Numbered from the stretch's first letter, positions 23,315-36,232 are shown. The stretch: 64,000 nucleotides of DNA from Cryptomeria japonica (GCF_030272615.1 NC_081410.1:225671415-225735414), one strand, 5' to 3'. Translations and numbers: made by a program. Notes: generated by a model not told the origin, from the sequence alone.

Positions 23315-24960
23315 TTGGGGGCTTTTGAAGATCAAATTATTGATGAGGAAGACAAATCGGATGATTTTAATAATGAAGGTAATGTGGATATTTTGGATTT
23401 ACCAACCAATGTTATTCCCAAAGGGATGGTCACCTTGGAGAGACTTTTTGAGTCAGACCCAAGAGTAAAAGAGAGATTAACAACTAATTCAGATGCCAGA
23501 AAATACGAGCCTCATAATATTGGTTCGGAAGGACAAGAGAGAATTGTCTATATTGGGAAGATTTGCAATCAAAGTGAAAGAGAAAAACTGATACAGATCT
23601 TGAAAGAATTCATTGATGTAATAGCATGGGGTTATGAAGATTTAAAGACATTTGATACAATGATTATCACCCATGTGATTCCCCTAAAACCTAACATAAA
23701 ACCATTCAGGCAAAAACAATGTGCGGTCAATGCACTAATAGAAACCTTGATCTTCAAGGAAGTGCAAAAGTTACTTTCCGCTAAGATAATTTTTCCAGTA
23801 CTACATTCTACTTGGGTTGCTAATTTGGTACCAGTGCAAAAAAACAATGGAGAAATACGGCTTTGCATGGATTTTTGCAATCTCAACAAAGTCTTTGAGA
23901 AAGATAATTACCCACTCCCTTCTTTGGATGAAGTATTACAAATTGTGAATGGTTCACAAATGATGTCATTTTTAGATGTTTATTTAGGATATAACCAGGT
24001 GTTGGTAAATTATGAAGATCGTATGAAGATGACATTTATAACGAAGTGGGGAACATATGCGTATAAAAGAATGCCATTTGGATTGATTAATGCTGGGGCA
24101 ATCTTCCAGTGAGCGATGGATACAACATTCAAAGAATTGATTGGAAAATTCATTATTATTTATATGGATGGTTTGATGATATTTTCCAAGATTAGAGAAG
24201 ACCACCTCATAAAGGTATTAGAGACGTGTCAAAGATATGTGATTTCCCTTAATCCCAAGAAATGTGTGTTTGGAGTGGCTGAAGGAAAGCTACTTGGCCA
24301 CGTAATCTCTGAGAGGGGGATCTCTATAGACCCAGATCGGGTAGAAGAATTATTAAAATTACAAATGCCCGATAGTAAAAAAGAGATGAGATCTTTCTTC
24401 GGGAAGATCAATTTTGTCAGAAAATTCATTACTGGGTTTGCAGAGATAGTCAAGCCCTTGAATGAAAAGATGAAGAAGGATGTTAAGGTTGAGTGGACAA
24501 CTGAAGAAAAAGAGGCTTTCACCCAGATCAAGAAATCCATCGCCAAAGCTCCTATACTAACTAGCCCTAATTACACACTGTCATTTTACATATATTCTTT
24601 TTCTTTGCTACACTCAGGAGTAGTTGTTTTGACACAGAGGCAAGCAGGAGATGAGAAACCTATTGCATTTATGAGTTCTCCTTTTAAAACTACTAAGGTT
24701 AGATATTCTACTCTTGAAAAACAAGCCTTTTCATTAGTAACAACAGTCAAGAAGTTTTGACATTACATCCTGAGGAGCAAAATTTATGCGATCGTTCCTG
24801 ACCAAGAAGTAAAGTCACTACTCATGTAGTCTGAATTGGGAGAATGACAAGGGGAATGGATGGAAATATTGCAAGAATTTGACTTAGAGATGCATCCAAT
24901 GAATTTGGTCAGAGGCCAAGGATTGTCTCAGGCCATGGCGACCGACATCCCTCAAATCTA
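23315..24960 (+). pseudogene. Element C reverse transcriptase and linked RNase H
   Basis: Gypsy RT motifs in order: VQKNNGEIRLCMDFCNLNK, YPLPSLDEVL, SQMMSFLDVYLGYNQV (first catalytic Asp), YKRMPFGLINAGAIFQ, then IYMDGLMIFSK at 24158-24190, where the usual YMDD or YIDD has Asp replaced by Gly (codon 24170-24172). The thumb follows (CVFGVAEGKLLGHVIS, IDPDRVEELL). A gypsy RNase H lies at about 24560-24960 (YIYSFSLLHSGVVVLTQ, KPIAFMSSPF, YSTLEKQAFSLV). TGA codons at 24111-24113 and about 24758 break it. The lost Asp alone would abolish polymerase activity. Confidence 0.9.
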
Positions 24961-26248
24961 GTGCCAACAGTATACATTGAAGTCATTCACTCAGGACCCT
25001 TGGTACATGGATTTGGTATTTTGTATTGTTGAATAATAGGTGTCATGAGGGATTGAAAACCATGAAAAGATGAGCATTAAGGCTCAAGAGTGCTAATTAT
25101 ATGATCAAGGATTTGACACTCTATAGAAAAAATTATGAGGGTATCTACCTTCGGTGCCTTGATCATAAAGAAGCCCAAAATATGGTTGAGGAATTTCATG
25201 GGAAATATGGTATTGGTCATGGGTTAGCAGATGCCACTGCCAATCAAATTTTGAAGGCTGGATATTATTGGCCTAGCATATTTAAGGATACTCATGAACA
25301 TGTCCGACATTGCCATACGTTCCAAACTGCAGCCTCCAGAGAAAGAAATCTCGCTATGCCTCTCCAACCAGTGTTTGAGGTAAGACCTTTTGCTCAATGG
25401 GCTCTGGATTTCATTGGTGTTATTAACCCTAATTCATCTGTAGGAAACAAGTTTATTCTTACATCAACATACTATTGTACCTAGTGGACAGAAGCCATTG
25501 CATGCCACAATGCTACTGCTAAGGTAGTCCTGAAATTTATTGAAGAACATATCGTCACCAGGTTTGGTATGTTGTTCGCTCTTGTATGTGATAATGGTCC
25601 TGCTTTTACTTCTACATAATTGATGCAATGGTCATACCAATATAAGTGATATTGAAATTTTTATTCAACTATTACCCGCAAGGTAATGGGGTAGCTAAAT
25701 CCACAAACAAGAACATCCTAGATGTCATCAAGAAGCTACTCGAGAAAAACCCCAGGGATTGGCATAATCAACTGAGATATACCCTATGGGTTGATCAAAC
25801 CAGAATAAAAGCCACCCTGGGAACTTCTCCATACTACCTTTTCTATAGCCAGGCCCCTATTTTCCCAATTAACTTACAAATAATGGTCCTCCAATTAATG
25901 AAAGAACTTGACATTGAGGATTAGGTAGAGGTACGCCTCTTAAACTTATTAAGACTTGATGAAAAAAGAATTAATACGCTACAACACTTTGCCAAGAATC
26001 AAGCTATTGTTAAGTGATGGTTTGATAAAAGAGCTAAGGTGAAAGCTTTTCGGATCTCTGACTTGGTCCTGTTATGGGACAAGGCCAAGGAAAAGAAAGG
26101 TGATCATTACAAGTTTGAAAGGTTGTGGCTAGGTCCTTACCAAATAGCTTAAATTCTAGGCAAGAACACTTTTAGGTTGAGCTCATTGACTGGAGAACTG
26201 GTACCATTTCCCATCAATGGTCAGTTCCTCAAGCACTACTTTGATTAA
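24961..26248 (+). pseudogene. Element C integrase
   Basis: Zinc module (AQNMVEEFHGKYGIGHGLAD, HVRHCHTFQ, about 25170-25330), then the core: WALDFIGVINP (Asp), LVCDNGPAFTST (Asp), and NYYPQGNGVAKSTNKNIL, where the expected Glu after NGVA is not evident (Lys). The C-terminal part has FDKRAKVKAFRISDLVLLWDK, FERLWLGPYQI and LKHYFD, ending at the TAA 26246-26248. The frame shifts once near 25100 and back near 25640. The tail matches Tat-type gypsy integrases. It would insert the cDNA. Confidence 0.88.
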
Positions 26249-27245
26249 ATCCTCAATAATTTTTGACCTATTGTATATAGTTGTTAGTTGTTTTCTTTTT
26301 GGTTATGCTTCGTTTTTGTTTTTTTGGGCCTTGTTATGTGTTTTCCCTTTTGTTTTTGTTTTCTTTGCTTGTTTGTTGGGTCGAGGTATATGTTTTGTTC
26401 TTGAAGTTTCTAAAAGGAAGTAGGTATCCTCTATATAACAACTTGCCAAATTTTGAGAGACTTTGACTCTCTGCTATTTATGATTTCATTGTCATTTGGT
26501 TAATTTTGAAACCTTTGTCTATACTCATTCAAAGTGGTATATAATCGTTTAAATATGATGCGAGTTATGACTTTCAATTTGAAAAAGGCTAGCTTGATAA
26601 ACTCAGCGCTAATGTCACATTAAGATACATCACAAAGGTTTTGTGAGATAGTAGATAAACTGGGTATCAAGTGAAAAATCCAAAGTCAAGGCATTTCATG
26701 TTATCCATCGTGGCTCCCAACCCAGTTATCGAACTTCAATGTTTGAAAGTTTCCTAAAAGATTATTAAAGAAAGAAGTCATTCTCTATATCCTATAATCT
26801 TTTCAAAAAAAAAAAATGATCCTCTTAAAGCAACTCAAATGGGTGTTTCAAGTAACCTCCACCGAGGCTATGGACGCCTGGCTGGCAGTAGAGCACTACT
26901 TGATGGAAGCCAGAGGTATCTCTGTCGGGGCTATGGACACCTGACTGGCAGTAGAGCTATGCCCAAGATAACCTTGCATGAAGCACGATTAATGACTTCA
27001 CCTATGTAGTTTGCACCTAGTTTCCTCTAACTATCTACATTATTGAAATGATGGAGTAACAAATCACACACACACACACTTAAGGGTTGATCATGTCTAT
27101 TCCTTGTCTTGGTTGTTTATTCATCACTTACTCATCTTCTACTCTTATACATCCTTTTGAATGATAATAGCTTTAAGTGTTAGGTTAACCAGAGATTCTG
27201 AAATTCTAAATTGCCTATAGTCATTTTTCCCAGACAGTCGCCATT
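26249..27245 (+). other. Element C 3' untranslated region
   Basis: About 1 kb without a gene. It contains an A-run near 26806-26817 and a direct repeat of about 30 bases with the core GGCTATGGACxCCTG (26865-26894 and 26928-26957). I do not see a clean polypurine tract directly before the 3' LTR start; the last bases are CAGTCGCCATT, so the plus-strand primer is either decayed or atypical. Confidence 0.75.
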
Positions 27246-27317
27246 TGTTATGCCTAGCATATCTATTTCCCCATTTAGTCTCCTTGAGTCAAAATATGGA
27301 CCCCCTTTTTTCTTCTT

Positions 27318-28165
27318 TTTGGTTTTACCTTAGAACTCCAGAGTCCCGAGGTCTTACTATTGTTCCGACCTCGGAACTCCGAAGTCTTAGAGTCCCAAGG
27401 TCCTTGTCGTTCTGACCTCGGAACTCCAGAGTCCTGGAGTCCCCAGGTGGTTTTGTCCTTGTGCTTTTTGCAACCTCGGAACCTTAGGACCCCGGAGTCC
27501 CAAGATTGTGTTTATGACTTTTGTACGGAAGGGTTTAGAGGCTATATATAAGAGATGATGGGCTTTTTGGGTTCATTTGTGCATTCAGAGATTCTCCTCC
27601 CTAGCCCAAAGTTGCGAACCTCTGGACCTCCAAGCTCTCTCTTGGCATTTTTTGGGTTTTTGATTCACCAGGTTGGTGAATTTTCTCCCCTCGTGATGTT
27701 TTTCTAGGTTAGATTTCTTTTTCTTGTTGTTTGTTTTTCATGTTTTAGGGTTTTTTGGCGTGCCCTAGTTTTCTCGCTCGGAAACCTGGATCCCCAGAGT
27801 TCTGGACGACCTTCTATTTCCACCTCAGAACCCTGGATCCCTAGAGTTCCGGGTGCCCCTTCCATTTCACCTCGGATCACCAGAGTTTCAGGTGACCTCC
27901 CATTTCCACCTTGGAACCCTAGATCCCTGGAGTTTTGAGTGCCCCTTCCATTTCACCTCAGAACCTAGGATCCCTTGATTTACGGGTGCCCCTTCTATTT
28001 CACCTCGGATCATCGGAGTTCTGGATCGCCCCAAGCCATGAACCTAGAACCCCAGAACTTTAGAGTTCTGAGAGGTTTGTATAGACCTAACCTCAGAACC
28101 TTGGATCCCCGGAGTTCCGAGCCTTCTCCCCTTTGTGCTTACCCCAGGACCCTGAAGTCCCGAAG
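27318..28165 (+). repeat. GC-rich degenerate tandem repeats in the C 3' LTR
   Basis: Counterpart of 13900-14665: a first cluster at 27325-27515 and a second at 27775-28165 with more units than in the 5' LTR (GATCCCxxGAGTTCxGGGTGCCCCTTCC-type). The difference in unit number accounts for part of the LTR length difference. Confidence 0.8.
27542..27553 (+). promoter_or_regulatory. TATA box in the C 3' LTR
   Basis: CTATATATAAGA, better preserved than the 5' copy at 14108. It stands between the two GC-rich repeat clusters. Confidence 0.55.
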
Positions 28166-28234
28166 TGAATCAAAATTTATGTTTAGTATTGAGGACTGAA
28201 GATTTGTGTTTTTCCTACAGGTTCAAGTGGTTAG

Positions 28235-30855
28235 ATGGACTCGTCCTCTATCAAAAGAGGCAAAGAAATTGATAGACTCTCAGCCACCATGAAGTATCCT
28301 TACCAAGGACAGGTATATGTTTCAAAGCTGGAGGATCAAATCAGATGGGTTACTGATACAGAAATCGACCACATCAAAATTGAAGATATCAGGGTTCAAT
28401 TGGATAAATCTACTCTGGAGACCTTCCACTGAAGAATTAAAGAGGTTCGGCTTAGTTGAAGCCACTATTTTCCCACAGTCAGTACAAGCACCATAATTTA
28501 TAATGTCCATTGCACCATTTTACAATCCAGAAACTAGAAAATGCATATATGCATAGGAAAGGACATTCATAGACTTGTCTCCAATTATGCTTGGTTTCGT
28601 CTTTGGAATTCCAACCAAAGAGGAAGCATTTTTGTTGACCAAAGAAGAGGCCTTGAAGGCATGGAATGACAAGACATCAGCCAACAAAAGGCATATGAAT
28701 GTGAACTAGTTAGAAGAAGAAAGAAAGATAGGGCTCAAGGCAACAGAGATCCTAAGAGTAGACTTCAAAGAGCGTCAAAGAGATTTAATCATCATGTTTA
28801 GTAGGGCCTTTGGCAAGCCAGACTACAAGCACTTCCATCCCTAGATGTTTTAGTTCATGACCACCATTTTGATAGGGAAACAATACTTTGACTGGCCGCA
28901 GATCCTCTCTGATAATATCTGTAGGCAGATAAAAGAGGTGCAGTACACACGAAAATTCTTCTTCACATCATATGTCATATGGGTAGTTGCCAGAGCTGGA
29001 AAATTCCCAAGCCTACAAGTGGAAGGACAATTGGGAGAGAACGAAGGACAGAAGAAGATACGGGAGTATTATTCCCAACTCACTCTAGCCAATTCTAAGG
29101 TGCATTTCAAGAGGGTTAATGATGCCTTTATTTTCCCAATAAACATCAAATTGATAGGGGATGCAGGATATCGGATTAGCCCAGAGGTCATGGCTATCAT
29201 TCGGGAGTGGGCATGTTGGTTCATTCAAAACCCACACTCCACTTACATCAGGGTTAGTGGATTCACAGGGAATCCAATACCACTGCCTCATTATTGCAAT
29301 GATAGGGTGATTCTGCTAGAATATGTAAGGCAGCCTGTAGGCCTCCAATCACTACTATCATCAAAGCATAAAACAGGAATTGATTTCTCAGTATCTATTG
29401 GATACTTTGCCTGTTCCAAGATACAAGTGGCAAAGTTGGTGGAACAAGAGCTTCAAGATCTAAACTTTAAGGAATACAATCATGCTAGGGAGTTTTATGA
29501 TCCCTACGGGAAACTCAAACAAGCTATGCCTAAGGCATATGAGGGGCACAGGCCCAACCTGGAAGATTTTTGAGCTAACTTACAAGATAGTTTTGAGGTC
29601 AACGAAAAGAACTATAATAGTTATCTATCCCATAGGTAAGAGAATTTGGTATTGAGACTAACCTCCCTAAAGACCCGAGGGATGACAGAGAGTTACTTGA
29701 TCTAGTCTATAGAGAATTGGGTATAGATAAGAGGCCCCTTTCCCCAATAAATTCATCTGCAACTAAGGATACAAATATGGAGAAGGTCACTTGGGTGGTC
29801 ATCAATAGGACTAAACAATGGTTAATCTAGAGGGTAAGGCCCAATGTATCAAAAACAAAGCAAAAGGAATCCACCTCGGGGGTACCTCAGTCAAGAGGCC
29901 ATAAGGAGTATGCCTGAAAGACAAGGTCAGCCTCAAGGTGGAATACCTCCACTGACCTAGGTGAGGAAGACAAGCCTCAAGAAATCACTAACGACTTGTT
30001 GAAGAAACTCCAAGAAAACATGAAGGAGTCTGAAATGTTGAAGAAGGCTGCAGACCTAGGGTGACCGATGGATTGGGTGCAGTGCCACTTGCCAAAGTTC
30101 TCCCACCAAGGACGGCTATAGGCCACACTGCAGGAGAGGGTACCCAAGGACAAGAAGAGAAAGTAGAAGCCACTAAGGAGGTACCCGCTTAGCCACCTTC
30201 CACAGGTACAACAAGTACTTCAAGCACCACTACTCCCGCACTACCATTAGTTAATGTATCTACAAGGAAGCCCATAGTGCAAGGTTTCACATCCACTACT
30301 GAGGAGGTAAAAGTTAGAAACATTGAGTCTGACTCTGATCAAGAAGAGGAGGATTTTGAGCAACAATGGTCGCTGGGGAATGAACAAGAAGGGGGTGAGG
30401 TAGAAGACATCTTGAATGAAAGGTTGATTCTAACTCCTCAAGATCAAGAGGACCTTCTTAAGGATATAGCAGCTGGTCAAGCGGAGATGGAGCCAGGTGA
30501 TGAAGAAATGACATTCAATGAGGAGGTCAGTGGTAAGCTAGGAGAATTACACAAACAACAAGCTCTCCAAGCTAACCTAGCCCGCCAGATTGCATCATTC
30601 CAAGAACCTGGTTCAACAAGAGTCAAAGCAAGAGATGAAGCGGAAGAGCAGGCAGAGGTTCATGTCATAACTGCAGATATTGTATCACATCAAGGTGATA
30701 AAGCTGAAGATACAGTAAAGGAGTTAGAGGAGCAAGGAGCACATGCAGATGAGGCTTTGAAGAAATATAAATTTAGAATCAAGCATGTAGCCAATCTGCC
30801 AGTCCAAGTAGTTGCATGCATAGTTCAAAATTATAAGGCTTTTACTAAGAAATAA
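28235..30855 (+). pseudogene. LTR-embedded ORF of element C, 3' LTR copy (shortened)
   Basis: Second copy of the ORF at 14736-18362. It has the same ATG (MDSSSIKRGKEIDRL), stop positions shared with the first copy (28430, 28494, 28554, 28707, 28842, 28851), and its own extra damage: a one-base insertion near 28438 shifts phase, and further shifts occur between 29573 and 30277. The longest clean piece is 28857-29573. It lacks 336 codons (1008 bases) of the C-terminal part, so the acidic segment joins directly to the final helical segment (VKELEEQGAHADEALKKYKF). The deletion keeps phase. Function unknown. Confidence 0.8.
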
Positions 30856-31885
30856 AAAGTTAAGCACACTATTGCTAAAGATAGCAAAGATTTTTCTTCT
30901 ACTGTTGCTCCTACCCAAGTTCTAGTTTTGAAAGAAATCTTGCATGATTATGAAAACGTGGCTCACCCAGCATTGTCTTCGTAGTGCTCGTGCAACATCC
31001 ATTTTGTAGTTGTTAAGTGGAGTGTCCAGGCAGAAACTTGCAAGTTAACTACAACTCCTAATTTTAGTTCTTAATTTAGGGTAGAGTTATTTCCTAAATA
31101 ATAGGGTGAAGAGCTTCTATAAATTGAGAAGTTGGATTCATTTGGAGGGGTCCCAAATTGATGATTTGTGGCCTACTTAGAGATTTTAGAGTATTTTGCA
31201 GATTGTTAAGAAGTTTGAGTTATTTTTGTTATACATTCATGGAGATTAATATGAAAAGCAGCTTGTAGATTGCCTGATCTACATTTATATTCTACCAAAT
31301 TGTTCTGTGTAATCTAGTAACGTCTATTGTTTTGAGTTAGCAATGTGATTTAATCTTTTTGTCTATCATTTTATGAATCATATTGCACACATTAGTGGTG
31401 TATGAGAATTATTGTGATAGGCCATATTGTTGATGATTTGATTTCCACAGATTTGCGAAATTGATGATTTTGCATTTTTTTTGGAGGTTTGTTGTTGAAT
31501 GCTAACTTGGATAATATTTGATAATTGCTTGGATTGTAGGGAAGTAATTGAATGGTTTATTAAGTTGTCATTGTATTGATCTTTATTGTAATTTCCTTAT
31601 TTCCCTTACACTTCGCATTTTATTTCCCCAGAGAATCTTAAATCATAAAATACAAAAAAAGAGGAAGTGCAATTGTCCATTAACCAGGGAGATTTAGCTC
31701 TAACCATTAGGCCCCTTTACAGGTATAACCACATCAACCATTGAGCTATCTATCACCATCAAGACCCAACTATAGAGACCTTGGGGCAGTGAGTTCTTCC
31801 AAACTTGTTACTTTTTAGGAGAGGTGGTGAGTGTTTGCATAAACTACCTGACTATTGGTGGGTGTGTCAAAAACACACATCAACA

Positions 31886-31890
31886 AGTAT
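31886..31890. repeat. Target site duplication of element C, right copy (AGTAT)
   Basis: Exact copy of 13815-13819, directly after the LTR terminal CAACA. Confidence 0.92.
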
Positions 31891-33566
31891 GTTTGTGTCA
31901 TAAGGGGGAGTAGCTTCCAAGTGGGGGTTGGGGCCCATAGTGGCTGCGAGGATAACCCATTGGAAGTTTTCTTAATAAGTAATAACCTAATTAATAAAGT
32001 GGGTTGGGTTTTAAACACTTTAAAAAGTTAATGGATGCCCCACTCATGGCTTGAGTTCTTGTTTAGGCTCAAGATGAGGTGTGGAAGGCCTATAATGACA
32101 TGATCAACTACCTTGTCCTTTTTAAAGGTATGTTGGTTACTCGTGAGATTTAAATATGTGCCAGGGGTCAAGAGAGGCTACTAGGATAACCCATGATGGG
32201 GGTTGGGGCATATGGAGACCTGCCAGGATAACCCATATCAATCTATGTGATGAAACTCTCCCCTTGTGAGCACTAGTGTCCTACTTTTGTGTTTGCAACC
32301 TCTTGAGTATCCCCGTCTGGAGCATTTTTGTTTTGAGTTTTATCATTGAGTTTCTTGATTGTGACTTAACTAGTGGATGTTTGTTTAGACCATTTTTTGT
32401 TTGTCCTCGGTTTGTGTGCTTGAGGGCCTTATGCATATCTCCTAGCATGGGGGGTGGTCCTTCAGGTTCCACATGGTCAAGTGGTAGTTGCCTTCTTCCA
32501 TCGGGGATTTTGGACCTTTTTTTTTCTGCATGGTTTGGCTTCATGCATCTTCAAGTCGCTTCACTTGGATTTGGTCAACTTAGTATGTCAGATAGATTTT
32601 TTTATATCTATCATTTGTACTTATGTTTATCAAATATAATTTGTGTATATACATGGCTACATGGCAAGGGATGTAAACATGATTTAACTATGATATCATT
32701 ATGATGTAAACTTGATGCTTATGAAATGAGACTTAGTTGGTAGTATTTATTGTCAGTAATTGGAAAAATTGGTTTTATGTAACTTAAATTTGTATGGCAT
32801 TCATTATTTGTATGTTGTAATAATCTATTTTTTTAAGTATTCTATGGACGAAGCTTTAGAGGATGCATATTATGCAATGCATTTTAATGCTTCTATTATA
32901 GGAATGGATATAACACTTTAGCTATTATTAAGCTTAAGTTCATGTATGTATTAAAAGTTAACTTTGATTTGAATTAAATTATTTAATAATGTATGGTTAG
33001 TTTTGTAGATGGAGAAAGTTGAATATGAGATCTTATCGAAGAAGATCCAGATGTTTCAACATCAAACAATGAAGTACCTGCAGAAAAATAATATATGCAA
33101 AGCAAAACAAACAATGTGCGCACACATGCATTTAATAGGAGTTTCTCTCCATTGCACTCTTATCTATCAAGGTCTTGTGTTTGAAATGGATGCTCTTAGA
33201 AGCACTACACAAGATGTTATGAAGAATGGAGATTTGAAAGATTGTAAAAGATATGAAAGCTCTGAAAATCAAATAGATAAGAACTAGAATGCAAGAAAAA
33301 TGATTTGAACATGCAAGCATGCAAATGATAGAGAGATTTGTCAGGCTTAAAAATGAGGAGGGTAAAAGTATTTATAGATGTCCTCAGGGGGGATCTAGGT
33401 TGTAAGATGAATGTAAGATACAAGGTCAGTTGTGGAAATGCAAATCTTTATCCCATATTAATTAGGTGAATGTAATAGATGGATATGAAAAATGATAAAT
33501 AGAGGATGAAATCGATATGAGAGAGATTTAGGAAGTGGATGAAAAATGGATTTAATGAATAAGAAT
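31891..33566. other. Noncoding stretch with short direct repeats
   Basis: Right flank of element C. Between 31920 and 32240 the motif AGGATAACCCAT recurs three times, twice close to GGGGGTTGGGGC. The rest shows only unconvincing ORFs (32276-32704 and 33009-33287) without family features. It may be an old LTR fragment; not identified. Confidence 0.55.
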
Positions 33567-36232
33567 GTTATTGTAGTACCCATCCCCGATCAAACTCTAT
33601 TTAACCTAGTTTGATCATGGTTGACCTTATTAATAGCTCGCATAGATGGTTGAAACCCTATGTTCAGATGCTTTGATGCAATCACCTTGGAAATTTGAAA
33701 TCAAGTGGAATGAGATCTATATAAAATATTTCATGATAATAAATAAATATAGCTAATCTAATAGCCCTACGTGTCTAATAATCACTCCCTAATGCACTCA
33801 GGACGTGTGATCTTGGGTAATGTGCAATGATTACTCCCTATAGTGTGGCTAAAATGGTTGTTTTGAGTTTTCGATTTCGACAATGTTTTGACTATCTTTT
33901 GAGTAGTGTTATGTAGCTTAGGGGCTAGCACTTTCTTTGATATTTCTTATGATGGAGGGACCACTAAATTTCCATTTCTTTTCATTTGAGTTTTGACACT
34001 TGTCATGTTGTTGATTTTAATGTTTTTTCGATTGTCGACATCTTTCTTCCTTTCATATTGGACTTGGTAGATTTAATTTTGAATTCTATCTTTTGAGGTG
34101 TCAAGTGGTCATTCTAAATATTTGAATTAGCTAGCCCTAGATATGTTATCAAGTTTAATATATATCATGTTCGTTGAACCTATGATAGAGTGTCAAGGGA
34201 AAACACCACAAGGACTGAAACTAGGCATAAGAAATAAATAAAAAGTATTATATCTAATTAATAAAATGGAAAGTGTATCCTCTATGATGAAACTCTTTTG
34301 AAATCTATTAAAACAAGAAAATTATTAGCAAAAAGTGTGATCTAGACCTAGTGAATTGTGCAAGTGTTAAAGATTTGTAGACTCGTTGTGTTAACAAATG
34401 CATTGAGATGTCTAGATGGATTCTAATTAAATTAAGTCACTTTGCATGAGGTTAGATGTAACGGTTTTTGCTACTCTCTTGCAATGGGATTGTAATATGC
34501 TTTAATATTCAATGTTGTGATTGACCTATACACCTTGAACCTTTATGCCTAGATGTTTAGTTATTATAAACCCTAGTGGTAGTATGCTACCCTAATTATG
34601 GATGAATTTGAGTACTTAACTTGAATATATTTTGGTTAATGATGTATTAAGGAATGTGCACATAAGTTGATATATTGGGTATGTAGCTATCATCTTTATG
34701 ATGCACATTGATGTAAAATAAGTGATTTCATGTTCAGATAAAGTAAGTTATGATGTTTATTTTCTATGATACATATGAAAAGGATATGATTTCCAGTAGA
34801 ATATGAACATTTTGGGCAAATACTTATTGGAAAATATGACTCCTAGAAATTGAATAAGTAAATTAATAAGCGTAACCTAGGTAGTGAAAGATGATGCATC
34901 ATATTGTTATGATTTGGTAGCTCATTGACTTAAAGTAATTGAGGTATATGCAAAGGAGAACTTGTTGAACACCTACTTGCGTTAGAAGAGAAATAATATA
35001 AATATGCTATGATAGTGCAGTTAAGAGGTGATATGTTCTACGTTAGTAGGTTGATTTTTGTATTGCATATTACTAGTAGGCAAGGAAATATTTAGTGTAT
35101 TTTAATGAGAAATGTTGGGAATATTATGTCCCTATCTTCATACAATAGCCTTGCAACTTCCAAGAGTAAAACCATGGGGGAGAGGATGTAGTACCCCTCC
35201 CCGATCAAACTCTATTTAACCTAGTTTAACCATGGTTGACCTTATTAATAGCTTGCATTGATGCAATATGGTGGACAATGTTAGATAGATGATTTAGTGA
35301 ATGTTGATCTCCTTGTGGATAATTATATGTAATTTGCCTATGCTTCGTATATTTGTTACAGGTTTGGGGTCCTACCCTGAACCTGTCATAAAAATATCTT
35401 TCAATTCTGTTATAGACTTGTCTTTCGAGATAGAACCTTGATAGATTATAGTCATGAGACTATTTGACATATGATCTTCATGACAACTAGTGGATATGAT
35501 GTATTCCACATTATGCTTGATTTCAATACTTATATTTGATGATGTTCTAATCATTTGATGCATGCTTATTTGGTGATAGTTTTATATGATTACATTGGTG
35601 TTGCAATGAGTATATGATCACATGTGAATTGTTGAGAAAAGTATTTGAACTAGGTTATAGAATCATCTTACCTTGCAATGTATTATTTGATATTGTGTGT
35701 TTGACGTGTATTTCCTTGTGCGTATATATATGCATATTATTTTGGATATCCTAATGTGTGAATTGAGATGCATAGAATATTAATCCATGTGACCATGGAA
35801 ATACACGGGAGATCTAGGGCCAAACCTATGTGTGATTGTGAAGCCAAGGTTTGTCTATTTGGAGAGACAACACCTCATTTGTAATGTGTTTATTTTCATA
35901 TAAGTGAATGCATGTCTATGTGTTCAATTTGTTAAATAGTTAATTTTTTTCACCTTGAAAGGGCATGTCCAGTGTATTTTGATGTGTTGTATTTTATGTT
36001 GTCACTTGACACTTGTAATGTGATGTGAGTTGGCATGTGACATGTCCTTGAGAGGGAAATAAGAGAACCAATGTATTTTCAAACCTCATTTAGTTTTCTC
36101 AAAAGACAACTTGGTTAGGGAGCCCTTAGAATGGTTAAATCAGGTTTGACCCGTAGGTAAACTTTTGGTGGGTTTTAGAGGGGTCAAACTAACTCCTATA
36201 GTTGAGGTTAAGTCATTTTTGAAGGCCCACTT

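Larger units (their letters stand above)
13820..31885 (+). mobile_element. Element C: 18-kb Ty3/gypsy element with giant ORF-bearing LTRs
   Basis: The two LTRs (13820-19394 and 27246-31885) begin TGTTATGCCTAGC and end CAACA, flanked by AGTAT duplications. Internal DNA from 19395 to 27245 encodes decayed gag, protease, an extra RNase H, RT with RNase H, and integrase, in that order. RT before integrase is gypsy-type; motifs such as the LWLGPYQI tail resemble the Tat/Ogre group. Each LTR contains a separate long decayed ORF and GC-rich tandem repeats. LTRs of 4.6-5.6 kb are at the extreme of the known range. Many substitutions between the LTRs indicate an old insertion. Confidence 0.93.
27246..31885 (+). 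repeat. Element C 3' LTR (4640 bp)
   Basis: Starts TGTTATGCCTAGC and ends CAACA before the AGTAT duplication. Same layout as the 5' LTR with GC-rich repeats, TATA box, ORF copy and distal AT-rich part. It lacks 1008 bases present at about 17210-18217 in the 5' LTR; the join at 30705-30715 (GAAGATAC) matches a short direct repeat at both ends of the missing segment. Confidence 0.92.

Noticed and set aside
32276-32704. 142-residue Cys/Phe-rich plus-strand ORF
   Set aside because: No domain, no promoter or splice context, and biased composition; a chance frame in noncoding DNA is more likely.
33009-33287. 92-residue plus-strand ORF (MEKVEYEILSKK...)
   Set aside because: Composition is plausible but it is short, isolated, and shows no family feature; not enough to call a gene.
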